A DNA stretch of 37,119 bases. Origin: DATARN01 sp036264135 (GTDB lineage: Bacteria > Actinomycetota > Acidimicrobiia > Acidimicrobiales > Palsa-688). A program made the position numbers and the translations under genes. The notes beneath the pieces are model-generated. The model did not search any database. It was not told the DNA's origin and saw only the letters and a list, made by a program, of their open reading frames with translations. Below, one piece after another: positions 14,962 through 21,620 of this stretch. Numbering within the stretch: position 1 is the stretch's first letter; each line of letters starts with the position of its first letter. The DNA is taken from contig DATARN010000219.1 in the NCBI GenBank assembly GCA_036264135.1, positions 1-37,119 on the forward strand. Direction: 5' to 3'.

Positions 14962-17157
14962 ATGACTGACAGCGTCAGCGAAAGCGAAAACCCAGTAATC
15001 CCGGCTCCTCAGCCCAAGGAGCACCGCCCCATGTCCAACCAGGACTGGTGGCCCAATCAACCCAACGTCGACGTTCTGCATCACCACTCCGACCTGTCCA
15101 ATCCCATGGGCCTGGGCTTCAACTACGCCGAAGAGTTCAAGCAGCTCGACCTGGACGCGCTGCGCCAGGACGTCTTTCAGGCGATGACCACGTCGCAGGA
15201 CTGGTGGCCCGCCGACTACGGGCACTACGGGCCCTTCTTCATCCGGATGACGTGGCACGCCGCCGGGACCTACCGCATCGCCGACGGCCGCGGCGGCGGC
15301 GGCGAGGGGGCGCAGCGTTTCGCCCCCCTCAATAGCTGGCCCGACAACGCCAGCCTCGACAAGGCGCGCCGGCTGCTGTGGCCGGTGAAGCAGAAGTACG
15401 GCCGCCGGATCTCCTGGGCCGACCTGATCATCTTCGCCGGCCAGTGCGCCGTCGAGTCGATGGGCCTGAAGCGGTTCGGCTTCGGCTTCGGGCGCCCCGA
15501 CATCTGGGAGCCGGACCAGATCTTCTGGGGTCCGGAGGACACCTGGCTGGGCGACGAGCGCTACAGCGGCGAGCGGGAGCTGAGCGGTCCGCTGGGCGCG
15601 GTGCAGATGGGGCTCATCTACGTGAACCCCGAGGGCCCCAACGGCAATCCGGATCCGCTGGCGTCCGCCCGGGACATCCGCGAAACCTTCGCTCGCATGG
15701 CGATGAACGATGAGGAGACCGTCGCCCTGATCGTCGGCGGCCACACCTTCGGCAAGTGCCACGGCGCCGCCGGTTCGGAGTACGTCGGCCCCGAACCCGA
15801 GGGATGCCCCATCGAGCAGCAGCTTCTGGGCTGGAGGAACACCTTCGGCACCGGGAAGGGGCCGCACGCCATTACCAGCGGGCTCGAAGGGGCGTGGACC
15901 AACGAGCCGACGAAGTGGGACAACGGGTTCCTCGACAACCTGTTCAAGTACGACTGGGAGCTGACGACCAGCCCGGCGGGCGCCAAGCAGTGGACGCCCA
16001 AGGACCCGGCGGCGCAGAACGACGTGCCCGACGCCCACGATCCGGCCAAGCGCCACGCCCCGATGATGCTGACGACCGACCTGGCGCTGAAGTTGGACCC
16101 CATCTACGGTCCGATTTCTAAGCGGTACCACGAAAACCCCGACCTGCTGGAAGACGCCTTCGCCCGGGCCTGGTTCAAGCTGCTGCACCGCGACATGGGT
16201 CCCGTTTCGCGCTACCTCGGCCCGTGGGTTCCCGAACCGCAGCTCTGGCAGGACCCGGTTCCCCCCGTCGACCATGACCTGATCGGCGCCGAGGACATCG
16301 CCGCCCTCAAGGCCAAGGTCCTGGAGTCGGGGCTCTCCATTCCCCGCCTGGTGGCCACGGCATGGGGCGCGGCGGCCAGCTTCCGGGGCACCGACAAGCG
16401 GGGCGGGGCCAACGGGGCCCGGATTCGCCTGGCACCCCAGAAGGACTGGCAGGCCCACGAGCCGGCCGAGCTGGCCAAGGTGCTGCCGGTCCTCGAGCAG
16501 ATCGAGCAGGACTTCAACAACTCGCAGTCCGGAGGCACCAAGGTCTCCCTTGCCGACCTGATCGTCCTCGCCGGCTGCGCCGCCGTCGAGCAGGCGGCCA
16601 AGAACGCCGGCTACGACGTCACGGTGCCATTCACACCGGGGCGCACCGACGCCTCGCAGGAGCAGACCGACGTGGAGACCTTCGCCGTGCTCGAGCCGGA
16701 GGTCGACGGTTTCCGGAACTACATCCGCTCCGGCGACAAGCTGCCACCGGAGATCCGGCTGATCGACCGGGCCAACATGCTCACCCTGACCGCGCCGCAG
16801 ATGACCGTCCTGGTCGGCGGTCTGCGGGCCCTGAACGCCAACCACGGACAGACAAAGCACGGCGTCTTCACCGACCGGCCGGAGACGTTGACCAACGACT
16901 TCTTCGTCAACCTGCTCGACATGGGCACGGAATGGAAGCCGTCGATGGAGGCGGAGAACGTGTACGAGGGTCACGACCGGGCGACCGGCGCACCCAAGTG
17001 GACGGCCACCTCCGCCGACCTCGTCTTCGGTTCGAACTCCCAGCTGCGGGCCGTCGCCGAGGTGTACGGCAGCGACGACGCCAAGGACAAGTTCGTGCGT
17101 GACTTTGTGGCGGCGTGGGACAAGGTCATGAACCTGGATCGGTTCGACCTGGCCTGA
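14962..17157 (+). CDS. katG: Catalase-peroxidase KatG
   Basis: 731 residues, full length, with both the active N-terminal and the haem-less C-terminal peroxidase domains. Compared with the Mycobacterium tuberculosis enzyme (offset 9) the key residues are all kept: distal Arg95, Trp98 and His99 in RMTWHAAGTYR; Tyr220 in MGLIYVNPEGP and Met246 in RMAMND, which with Trp98 form the Met-Tyr-Trp cofactor needed for catalase activity; and proximal His261 in GGHTFGKCHG. Ser306 matches the Ser315 position. It degrades H2O2 in the cytoplasm and has peroxidase activity. A purine-rich SD (AGGAAGGAGAAGG) precedes ATG 14962; an internal ATG 23 codons on is less likely. It follows furA by 40 bp with no terminator and is presumably co-transcribed and de-repressed by peroxide. 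A 16-bp hairpin follows the gene. Confidence 0.97.
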   Translation: MTDSVSESENPVIPAPQPKEHRPMSNQDWWPNQPNVDVLHHHSDLSNPMGLGFNYAEEFKQLDLDALRQDVFQAMTTSQDWWPADYGHYGPFFIRMTWHAAGTYRIADGRGGGGEGAQRFAPLNSWPDNASLDKARRLLWPVKQKYGRRISWADLIIFAGQCAVESMGLKRFGFGFGRPDIWEPDQIFWGPEDTWLGDERYSGERELSGPLGAVQMGLIYVNPEGPNGNPDPLASARDIRETFARMAMNDEETVALIVGGHTFGKCHGAAGSEYVGPEPEGCPIEQQLLGWRNTFGTGKGPHAITSGLEGAWTNEPTKWDNGFLDNLFKYDWELTTSPAGAKQWTPKDPAAQNDVPDAHDPAKRHAPMMLTTDLALKLDPIYGPISKRYHENPDLLEDAFARAWFKLLHRDMGPVSRYLGPWVPEPQLWQDPVPPVDHDLIGAEDIAALKAKVLESGLSIPRLVATAWGAAASFRGTDKRGGANGARIRLAPQKDWQAHEPAELAKVLPVLEQIEQDFNNSQSGGTKVSLADLIVLAGCAAVEQAAKNAGYDVTVPFTPGRTDASQEQTDVETFAVLEPEVDGFRNYIRSGDKLPPEIRLIDRANMLTLTAPQMTVLVGGLRALNANHGQTKHGVFTDRPETLTNDFFVNLLDMGTEWKPSMEAENVYEGHDRATGAPKWTATSADLVFGSNSQLRAVAEVYGSDDAKDKFVRDFVAAWDKVMNLDRFDLA

Positions 17158-17173
17158 TCAAGGCGCATGAAGT

Positions 17174-17209
17174 GGGGAGCGGTACGGGGCTCACCCCGTA
17201 CCGCTCCCC
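17174..17209 (+). terminator. 16-bp perfect hairpin after katG (terminator without T tract)
   Basis: GGGGAGCGGTACGGGG (17174-17189), loop CTCA, then its exact complement (17194-17209), starting 17 bp after the katG stop. No T run follows (GCCGCCGCGG), so it would be a U-tract-less terminator of the sort proposed for mycobacteria, or a 3' stabilising stem. Confidence 0.7.
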
Positions 17210-17279
17210 GCCGCCGCGGTGGCTTGTGCTGGACGATCGCCGAAGGCGGCGGCGAGGGCCCCTAGGATCGCCTCTCGCC

Positions 17280-18707
17280 ATGACCCGTCGGGCCACGTCC
17301 ACCTCGGCGTTTGGGGTGTCCAAACGGGAGAACCACGACGCCAGTGCGTTCTATCGGCGGTTCACGCCCCCGGTCCTGTCCTCCGACGCCCAGGTTGCGC
17401 CCGACAAGGCCCTCGACAAGCTGATCGTGGGCGACGCCCGCCGCATGGACGAGGTGCCCGACGCGTCGGTCGCCCTGGTGGTCACCTCGCCGCCCTACTT
17501 CGCGGGGAAGGAGTACGAGGAGGCGCTCGGCCAGCAGGGTGTTCCCGCCACCTATCTCGAGTACCTCGATCTTCTCCGCGACGTCTTCGCGGAATGCGTT
17601 CGCACGCTGGAGCCCGGCGGCAGGATCGCGGTCAACGTCGCCAACCTCGGGCGCCGGCCGTACCGGTCGCTGTCCGCCGACGTGATCGGCATCCTGCAGG
17701 ACGACCTCCGTCTCCTACTGCGGGGCGAGATCATCTGGCTGAAACAACGAGGCTCATCGGGGTCGTGTGCCTGGGGCAGCTTCCAACGCCCCGGGAACCC
17801 GGTCCTCCGGGATCTGACCGAGCGCGTCGTGGTGGCCAGCAAGGGCCGATTCGACCGGGCCGTCTCGCCCCGACAACGAAGTCGAGACGGGCTGCCCTCA
17901 GAAGCCTCCATGACCCGCGACGACTTCATGGAAGACACGGTCGACGTCTGGGAAATCCCGGCCGAACGTGCCACCCGCGTCGGGCATCCGGCGCCGTTTC
18001 CCGTCGAACTCCCGGCCCGGCTCATCGACCTGTACACCTACCGCGGCGACCTGGTGCTCGATCCCTTCGCCGGGTCGGGTACGACTGCGGTGGCGGCGCT
18101 GCGGTCCGGCCGGCACTACGTCGGCTATGACCTCGACGACACCTACATCAGGTTGGCGGAGGCCCGGGTGGCTGACGAGCGCCTGCGGTTCTCCGAGGAA
18201 GGTCCTCCCCGTCGCGTCAACCTTTCGGCGGGTCCGGCCCCGGTTCCGGACGACGAGGATCTTCAGTCGCTCGCCGTGCGGCAGGGACTGGCGGCCAAAG
18301 ACATCGCCGCTCAGGTCATTGCGGCCGCCGGTTTCATCGCCATCCAAAAAGATCAGCGGCAGCCCGGCGGCGTCGAGGTCAATTTCACCGCCCGCGACGG
18401 CACGGGAAACCTCTGGCTCTTCGACGTTGCCGGCGGCTTTACCAGTTATCGCGGCGGATTGACGCGGACCGATGCCATTTGGAAGGCCCTGGGAAAAGGG
18501 GCAATTCTCCGAGAAGTCGGAAATACACCACTGGTGTTATTGACCACGGATCCCCCGGGTGGCGCCGGCGCGGTAGCGCTGCGACAAGTCACCGGGCCGG
18601 AAAAGCCGATCCGGGCGGTGATCGAGATGCTCACCGTGCCGGGCTTAGAGGCATTGCGCGCCCTCTGCGAAAGTCGGGACCGCCAGCCAGACGGAAAGAG
18701 CCCGTGA
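17280..18707 (+). CDS. Beta-class site-specific DNA methyltransferase (N6-A/N4-C) with C-terminal extra domain
   Basis: 475 residues from ATG 17280. The catalytic motif IV, TSPPYF (about residue 70), precedes the SAM-binding motif I, LDPFAGSGTT (about 260-270), which is the beta-class order. HPAPFPVELPARLID before motif I is the usual motif X. The enzyme should methylate adenine N6 or cytosine N4 in a specific DNA site. Residues about 324-475 are a separate region: a hydrophilic linker (PVPDDEDLQ), a helix, then NFTARDGTGNLWLFDVAGG and a lysine-containing WKALGKGA. The acidic-beta-strand-then-lysine layout hints at a PD-(D/E)xK-like fold, but a classical ExK is not visible, so nuclease activity is not claimed. 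No restriction gene is adjacent; it may be a solitary regulatory methylase or a fused system. TAGGAT at 17263-17268 is a possible -10. The frame extends 55 codons upstream into the katG end, but family similarity starts after ATG 17280. Confidence 0.85.
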   Translation: MTRRATSTSAFGVSKRENHDASAFYRRFTPPVLSSDAQVAPDKALDKLIVGDARRMDEVPDASVALVVTSPPYFAGKEYEEALGQQGVPATYLEYLDLLRDVFAECVRTLEPGGRIAVNVANLGRRPYRSLSADVIGILQDDLRLLLRGEIIWLKQRGSSGSCAWGSFQRPGNPVLRDLTERVVVASKGRFDRAVSPRQRSRDGLPSEASMTRDDFMEDTVDVWEIPAERATRVGHPAPFPVELPARLIDLYTYRGDLVLDPFAGSGTTAVAALRSGRHYVGYDLDDTYIRLAEARVADERLRFSEEGPPRRVNLSAGPAPVPDDEDLQSLAVRQGLAAKDIAAQVIAAAGFIAIQKDQRQPGGVEVNFTARDGTGNLWLFDVAGGFTSYRGGLTRTDAIWKALGKGAILREVGNTPLVLLTTDPPGGAGAVALRQVTGPEKPIRAVIEMLTVPGLEALRALCESRDRQPDGKSP

Positions 18708-18726
18708 TCTACCCTCGGCTGGGGCG

Positions 18727-19200
18727 TTGAGTCCCTCCCACGCGGATCCCGGGGGAGAGCCCCCGTGCTGGGCCAAGCAGGTGTGCTCCGGATGCGGGGC
18801 GCTCCTCGAGGCGGACACCGAGCACCGGTGTGTCCGGGCCACCAGCCTCGACCGGGTCACGCCGGGAGCGGGGGGCGACGGCGTGGTGTGGTCATTGGGC
18901 GGCGCCCGCCAGTTGGAAGCGAATCTGGTCGTCCTCGGATCCGGCTCGGGTATCGGTCAACACCGGAACGACGATGTCGATGTCCTCATCGTGGTTTTGG
19001 GCGGGTCCGGGAGGGTGGTCGTCGATGACGTGGCGTGGCCCGTCGCCGCCCACGACTTCATCTTCGTCCCGAGAGGTTCACGACGGTCCATCGCGGCCGA
19101 TGGCGACGGGATGCGTTACCTCAGCACCCACATCGCTCGCCCTGGTCCCACCATCGGCACCGCCCGACCTGGTGGAGGCGACGGTTCAAAGGTCGTCTGA
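18727..19200 (+). CDS. Cupin-domain protein with N-terminal zinc-ribbon-like CxxC
   Basis: 157 residues, start taken as TTG 18727 for lack of an ATG before the conserved part; GTG 18781 is an alternative that would cut inside the CxxC region. Residues about 15-35 hold CSGCGALLEADTEHRC, which looks like half of a zinc ribbon. Residues about 60-135 form a single cupin barrel: SGSGIGQHRNDDVDVLIVVL with His ligand, then VDDVAWPVAAHDFIFVPRGS. The metal-site glutamate of classical cupins appears as Asp/Val here, so enzymatic activity is doubtful; many such proteins bind small ligands. The gene begins 20 bp after the methyltransferase stop and could be co-transcribed. Its 3' end overlaps antisense a weak short frame from the ArsR operon. 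Function unknown. Confidence 0.72.
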   Translation: MSPSHADPGGEPPCWAKQVCSGCGALLEADTEHRCVRATSLDRVTPGAGGDGVVWSLGGARQLEANLVVLGSGSGIGQHRNDDVDVLIVVLGGSGRVVVDDVAWPVAAHDFIFVPRGSRRSIAADGDGMRYLSTHIARPGPTIGTARPGGGDGSKVV

Positions 19201-19364
19201 GCGGCCCGCCTCGATGCGCGACCACTGGGCGAGAGGCCGCCCATTCGCCCGGTGCGGGTTGGCGTTGGGTCCGTCCCACCACGGCTGCGGCCAGCCGGCG
19301 GAGCGGTGGTCGTGGTCGGGGCGGCGGCCGGGGTGCCACCGAGGATGGTTGATTCGTGCGTCAT
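19116..19364 (-). CDS. Doubtful 82-aa frame coupled to the end of the ArsR gene
   Basis: An ATG at 19364 overlaps the arsR stop as ATGA and has AAAGGAG 7 nt upstream, which is the signal pattern of a third operon gene. The product is low-complexity (Thr/Pro/Ala/Arg) with no recognisable domain, and it runs 85 bp antisense into the cupin gene. The other minus frame in 19201-19360 also reads without stops, as does a plus frame, because the DNA is so GC-rich. It may be a remnant of a lost gene. The start signals are better than the protein. Confidence 0.22.
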   Translation of the reverse strand: MTHESTILGGTPAAAPTTTTAPPAGRSRGGTDPTPTRTGRMGGLSPSGRASRRAAQTTFEPSPPPGRAVPMVGPGRAMWVLR

Positions 19365-19726
19365 GACGGTCTCCTTTCCGTCTCTGAGCCTTTCTTTGCC
19401 TCGGCGTGCGCCGCCTCGGCGATCCGTTTGATGGTGTCGAGCCGCCGATCCCAGTGGGCCGCCAGGTCAGCCATGGCCCGAGTGGCCTGGTTGAGGCGGT
19501 CGGCTTCTACCTGGTAGAGCACCTCTCGTCCTTGCTTGCGCCGGCTGATCAACCCGGCACCTTCCAGCACGACCAGGTGTTTGGATACCGCCTGACGGGA
19601 GAAGGGCAACCGGCCCGCCAACCAGCTGGCGCTGACCTCACCGTTGCTGACCAAGAGGTCGAGGACCCGGCGACGAGACAGGTCGGCGATGGCCGACCAC
19701 AGCTCGTCGTCGGCCTGCGCCGTCAT
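19361..19726 (-). CDS. ArsR-family winged-helix repressor
   Basis: 121 residues. The ArsR/SmtB winged helix is clear: ELWSAIADLSRRRVLDLLV, then SASWLAGRLPFSRQAVSKHL as helix-turn-helix and EGAGLISRRKQGREVLYQV as wing. It has no cysteine metal-binding box, so it belongs to the non-metal ArsR group usually paired with SRPBCC/AHSA1 genes. ATG 19726 overlaps the SRPBCC stop as ATGA, so the two are translated together. It is the obvious candidate to bind the two TGCAACC-N3-GGTTGCA-like sites upstream of the operon (20272-20320) and repress its own transcription. The inducer is unknown; the partner SRPBCC protein binds hydrophobic ligands in related families. Confidence 0.9.
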   Translation of the reverse strand: MTAQADDELWSAIADLSRRRVLDLLVSNGEVSASWLAGRLPFSRQAVSKHLVVLEGAGLISRRKQGREVLYQVEADRLNQATRAMADLAAHWDRRLDTIKRIAEAAHAEAKKGSETERRPS

Positions 19727-20169
19727 CGCGATCGGCGCTCACCAATCAGGTCGGCCAGGCGGCCCATGTACTCGGCCCAGCCGCCCCGATGCTCGTCGGC
19801 ATAGCGCTGCTTATCGGGTCCCGGCCAGGCGCGCCCCTCGTGGCCGCTTTCCACCACACGGAGACGGGTCCGCTCCTCACCTTCGGGTGTCAAGGTGAAC
19901 TCGACCAGGATCGAGTTGCCGGCGACGGGTTCCTCGCCGTCGGGATAGTTCCAGCGATACGAAAAACGCGTCGGCGGGTCGACCGTCTCCACGACGACGG
20001 GACCGCCCTGATCCCCGAACTGCATGTAGCCGTGGGCGCCGGGTTCAAGGACCAGCTCGACCCGGTCGGCGAACCACTGGCTGATCTGGTCGGGCTCGGT
20101 GATCGTGCGCCACACGACCTCGGCCGGTGCCTCGATCACGACCTCGCTCTCGATGGCGAGGGCCGGCAT
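19723..20169 (-). CDS. SRPBCC/AHSA1-type ligand-binding domain protein
   Basis: 148 residues, standard length. The START/Bet v1-like pattern of AHSA1 proteins is present: IEAPAEVVWRTITEPDQISQWF, then GPVVVETVDPPTRFSYRW and a C-terminal helix with GGWAEYMGRLADLIGE. Bacterial members bind hydrophobic molecules in a helix-grip cavity; the link to Hsp90 activation in eukaryotes does not transfer. ATG 20169 forms TGATG with the stop of a 26-codon ORF upstream, so translation is probably coupled. The frame itself stays open far upstream, but those residues are unlike the family. It is followed by arsR with a 4-nt overlap. In most such pairs the regulator comes first; here the order is reversed. Confidence 0.88.
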   Translation of the reverse strand: MPALAIESEVVIEAPAEVVWRTITEPDQISQWFADRVELVLEPGAHGYMQFGDQGGPVVVETVDPPTRFSYRWNYPDGEEPVAGNSILVEFTLTPEGEERTRLRVVESGHEGRAWPGPDKQRYADEHRGGWAEYMGRLADLIGERRSR

Positions 20170-20249
20170 CAGTGTCCGGTCCTTTCCCCGACCCTCCGGC
20201 GGCTCTTGCCGGCGGTCGATTCTCCTACCTGTCGTCGCGTGCTGATCAT
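20169..20249 (-). CDS. 26-codon leader ORF coupled to the SRPBCC gene
   Basis: ATG 20249 has an excellent SD, AGGAGG (20255-20260), 5 nt upstream, better than any signal before the SRPBCC start. The frame encodes 26 mostly basic, hydrophilic residues (MISTRRQVGESTAGK then SRRRVGERTGH) and ends at TGA 20171-20169, which shares its A with the ATG of the SRPBCC gene (TGATG). It lies just downstream of the promoter and operators. It could be a translation-coupling leader, a small peptide in its own right, or the original N-terminus of the SRPBCC protein split by a frameshift. The last is less likely because AHSA1 proteins start near the present ATG. Confidence 0.5.
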   Translation of the reverse strand: MISTRRQVGESTAGKSRRRVGERTGH

Positions 20250-20271
20250 GGCATCCTCCTGGCATCCGATC

Positions 20272-20288
20272 TGCAACCAACGGTAGCA
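20272..20288. promoter_or_regulatory. ArsR-type operator O2 overlapping the -10
   Basis: TGCAACC-AAC-GGTAGCA: 7-bp arms around 3 bp, one mismatch from the perfect palindrome TGCAACC-N3-GGTTGCA. It covers the -10 TACCGT (20285-20280, minus strand). Confidence 0.65.
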
Positions 20289-20308
20289 CATGTCCTAGGG
20301 ATGTGCAA
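20280..20308 (-). promoter_or_regulatory. Promoter of the leader-SRPBCC-arsR operon
   Basis: On the minus strand -35 TTGCAC (20308-20303), a 17-bp spacer and -10 TACCGT (20285-20280). Transcription should begin near 20273, giving a short 5' UTR that contains the AGGAGG at 20260-20255. Confidence 0.65.
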
Positions 20309-20320
20309 CCGCTGATTGCA
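20304..20320. promoter_or_regulatory. ArsR-type operator O1 overlapping the -35
   Basis: TGCAACC-GCT-GATTGCA: the same 7-3-7 layout as O2, also with one mismatch. It starts exactly 32 bp from O2, about three helical turns, so both face the same side of the DNA. It covers the -35 TTGCAC. Confidence 0.65.
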
Positions 20321-20347
20321 GATCGTCGCGTCGTCACACCATGGTCG

Positions 20348-20623
20348 TTACGGGACGGTCGGAACCTGGCCGGCGTTCTCCTGCGCCTCGCGGGCGGCAC
20401 TCTCGCCCGCCTCGTGGGTGGCGTTCTCATTGGAGTGGAAGGTGCCGCCGGCAGGCGTGGCCGCCGCCCCCGACGAGGACGGCGCGGCCGTGGTCGGCGT
20501 GGTCGTCTGCGTCGACGCGGCATTGGCCGAACTTCCGGCGAACAGGGCGGCACCGATGCCTCCGCCCACGAGCGTGGAACCAACCATCGCCACCGCCAGG
20601 ATGGCCTTACGAATGGGGGACAT
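20348..20623 (-). CDS. Small exported protein of unknown function beside a two-component system
   Basis: 91 residues from ATG 20623, which has a strong purine SD (GAAGGAGAAGG) just upstream. An in-frame ATG at 20674 would place 17 basic residues before the signal sequence and lacks an SD. Residues 1-35 are a signal peptide: SPIRKAILAVAMVGSTLVGG, then a hydrophobic stretch ending in AGSSANA-AS, a good signal peptidase I site. The mature part is a Ser/Thr/Ala/Pro linker followed by a conserved-looking acidic end, NENATHEAGESAAREAQENAG, finishing QVPTVP. I recall similar ends in uncharacterised actinobacterial exported proteins, but no function. It is divergent from the response-regulator gene with 304 bp between, a common arrangement for a regulated target or accessory of a two-component system (inference). 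Confidence 0.75.
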   Translation of the reverse strand: MSPIRKAILAVAMVGSTLVGGGIGAALFAGSSANAASTQTTTPTTAAPSSSGAAATPAGGTFHSNENATHEAGESAAREAQENAGQVPTVP

Positions 20624-20927
20624 ATGCCTTCTCCTTCTGATATGTAGATACCCGGCCGCTATTCGGACCGGCATTTCGAGTATGAACTCGAGCGATAAGA
20701 ATCACTTCTGATATTTGCCAGAACTCTTTAAGAATCCACTGTCGACAGGTCTGACGTGGCGTGTCGTCTGCTTCCGGTGTAACGGCTGCCAAATGCCGGG
20801 TGCAGTGGAGTGTCTGCCGGTCGGCACGGTCTCCACGTTGGCGGGGCGCTGTAAGGGGTGCTACAGACGCTCGCGAGAACTGTGTAAGAGCGCTCGCCGC
20901 AGGGGCGGCGTTCCTTACGCTGGCGGG
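20624..20927. promoter_or_regulatory. 304-bp divergent regulatory region between exported protein and response regulator
   Basis: No gene is supported here. It holds an inverted repeat TCGAGT-ATGA-ACTCGA (20676-20691) upstream of the exported-protein gene, a 10-bp palindrome CTGTCGACAG (20739-20748), an inverted repeat CTGTA-N8-TACAG (20849-20866) and a second TGTAAG at 20883, 33 bp after the TGTAAG at 20850. The part nearest the exported-protein gene is clearly richer in A/T than its surroundings. These are candidate sites for the adjacent OmpR-type regulator. Confidence 0.5.
20916..20921 (+). promoter_or_regulatory. Candidate leaderless -10 element of the response-regulator gene
   Basis: TACGCT, then 6 nt, then ATG 20928. 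There is no recognisable -35 at 16-19 bp, which would fit activator-dependent expression, possibly autoactivation through the TGTAAG repeats upstream. Confidence 0.45.
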
Positions 20928-21620
20928 ATGGCGATGACGACGGGGCGGCGAATCCTGATCGCGGAAGACGACCGCTCGGTCCGCCAGTCCCTGGAGCGCA
21001 CCCTGCGCCTCGAAGGTTTCGAGGTTACGGCGGTCCGCAACGGCGTGGAGGCAGTCGACGCCTGCGAGAGCGAGCTGCCGGACCTGGTAATCCTCGACGT
21101 CATGATGCCGGAAATGGACGGGTTCACGGCATGCCGGACGGTTCGACCGCGGTATCCGGAACTTCCCATCTTGATGCTGACGGCCCGGTACGAAGTCGGT
21201 GACCGGGTGGCGGGGCTGGAAGCCGGCGCCGACGACTATCTGGTGAAGCCCTACGCCAGTGTGGAACTGATCGCCCGTGTCCGGGCCCTCCTGCGGCGCA
21301 GCAGCCTCTCAGGATCCCAGCAGATGCTCCGCTTCTCCGACGTCAAGCTCGATCCGGCGGCGAGACGAGCCTGGCGCGGCGAGCGCGAACTCGAGCTGAC
21401 GAAGACCGAATTCGACCTGCTGGAACTGCTCGTCTGGAACGCCGGCGTCGTGCTGTCCCGTGCGACCATCTATGAGCGGATCTGGGGCTACGACTTCGAA
21501 ACCTCGTCGCGGTCCCTTGACGTCTATATCGGCTACCTGCGAGCCAAACTCGAAGTTGATGGCCAGCCCCGGCTGGTGCAGACCGTCCGGGGGGTCGGCT
21601 TCGTGGTCCGCGAGCAGTGA
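20928..21620 (+). CDS. OmpR/PhoB-family response regulator (MprA-like)
   Basis: 230 residues. The receiver has the acidic pair in LIAEDDRSV, phospho-acceptor Asp57 in VILDVMMPEMDG, and the lysine in YLVKPYA. The C-terminal OmpR-type winged helix includes LTKTEFDLLELLVWNAG and SRSLDVYIGYLRAKLE. Once phosphorylated by the downstream kinase it should bind direct-repeat DNA sites. The start is ATG 20928 (a second ATG follows at 20934), supported by a TANNNT box 6 nt upstream; the upstream extension of the frame looks non-coding. Its stop overlaps the kinase start as GTGA, so the pair is translated together. MprA/TcrA-type regulators of envelope stress are the closest in sequence style. Confidence 0.93.
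   Translation: MAMTTGRRILIAEDDRSVRQSLERTLRLEGFEVTAVRNGVEAVDACESELPDLVILDVMMPEMDGFTACRTVRPRYPELPILMLTARYEVGDRVAGLEAGADDYLVKPYASVELIARVRALLRRSSLSGSQQMLRFSDVKLDPAARRAWRGERELELTKTEFDLLELLVWNAGVVLSRATIYERIWGYDFETSSRSLDVYIGYLRAKLEVDGQPRLVQTVRGVGFVVREQ

Noticed and set aside
14929..16974. Long open frame antisense to katG (681 codons)
   Set aside because: It mirrors katG codon structure in GC-rich DNA; no domain, no start signal, and katG itself is unmistakable.
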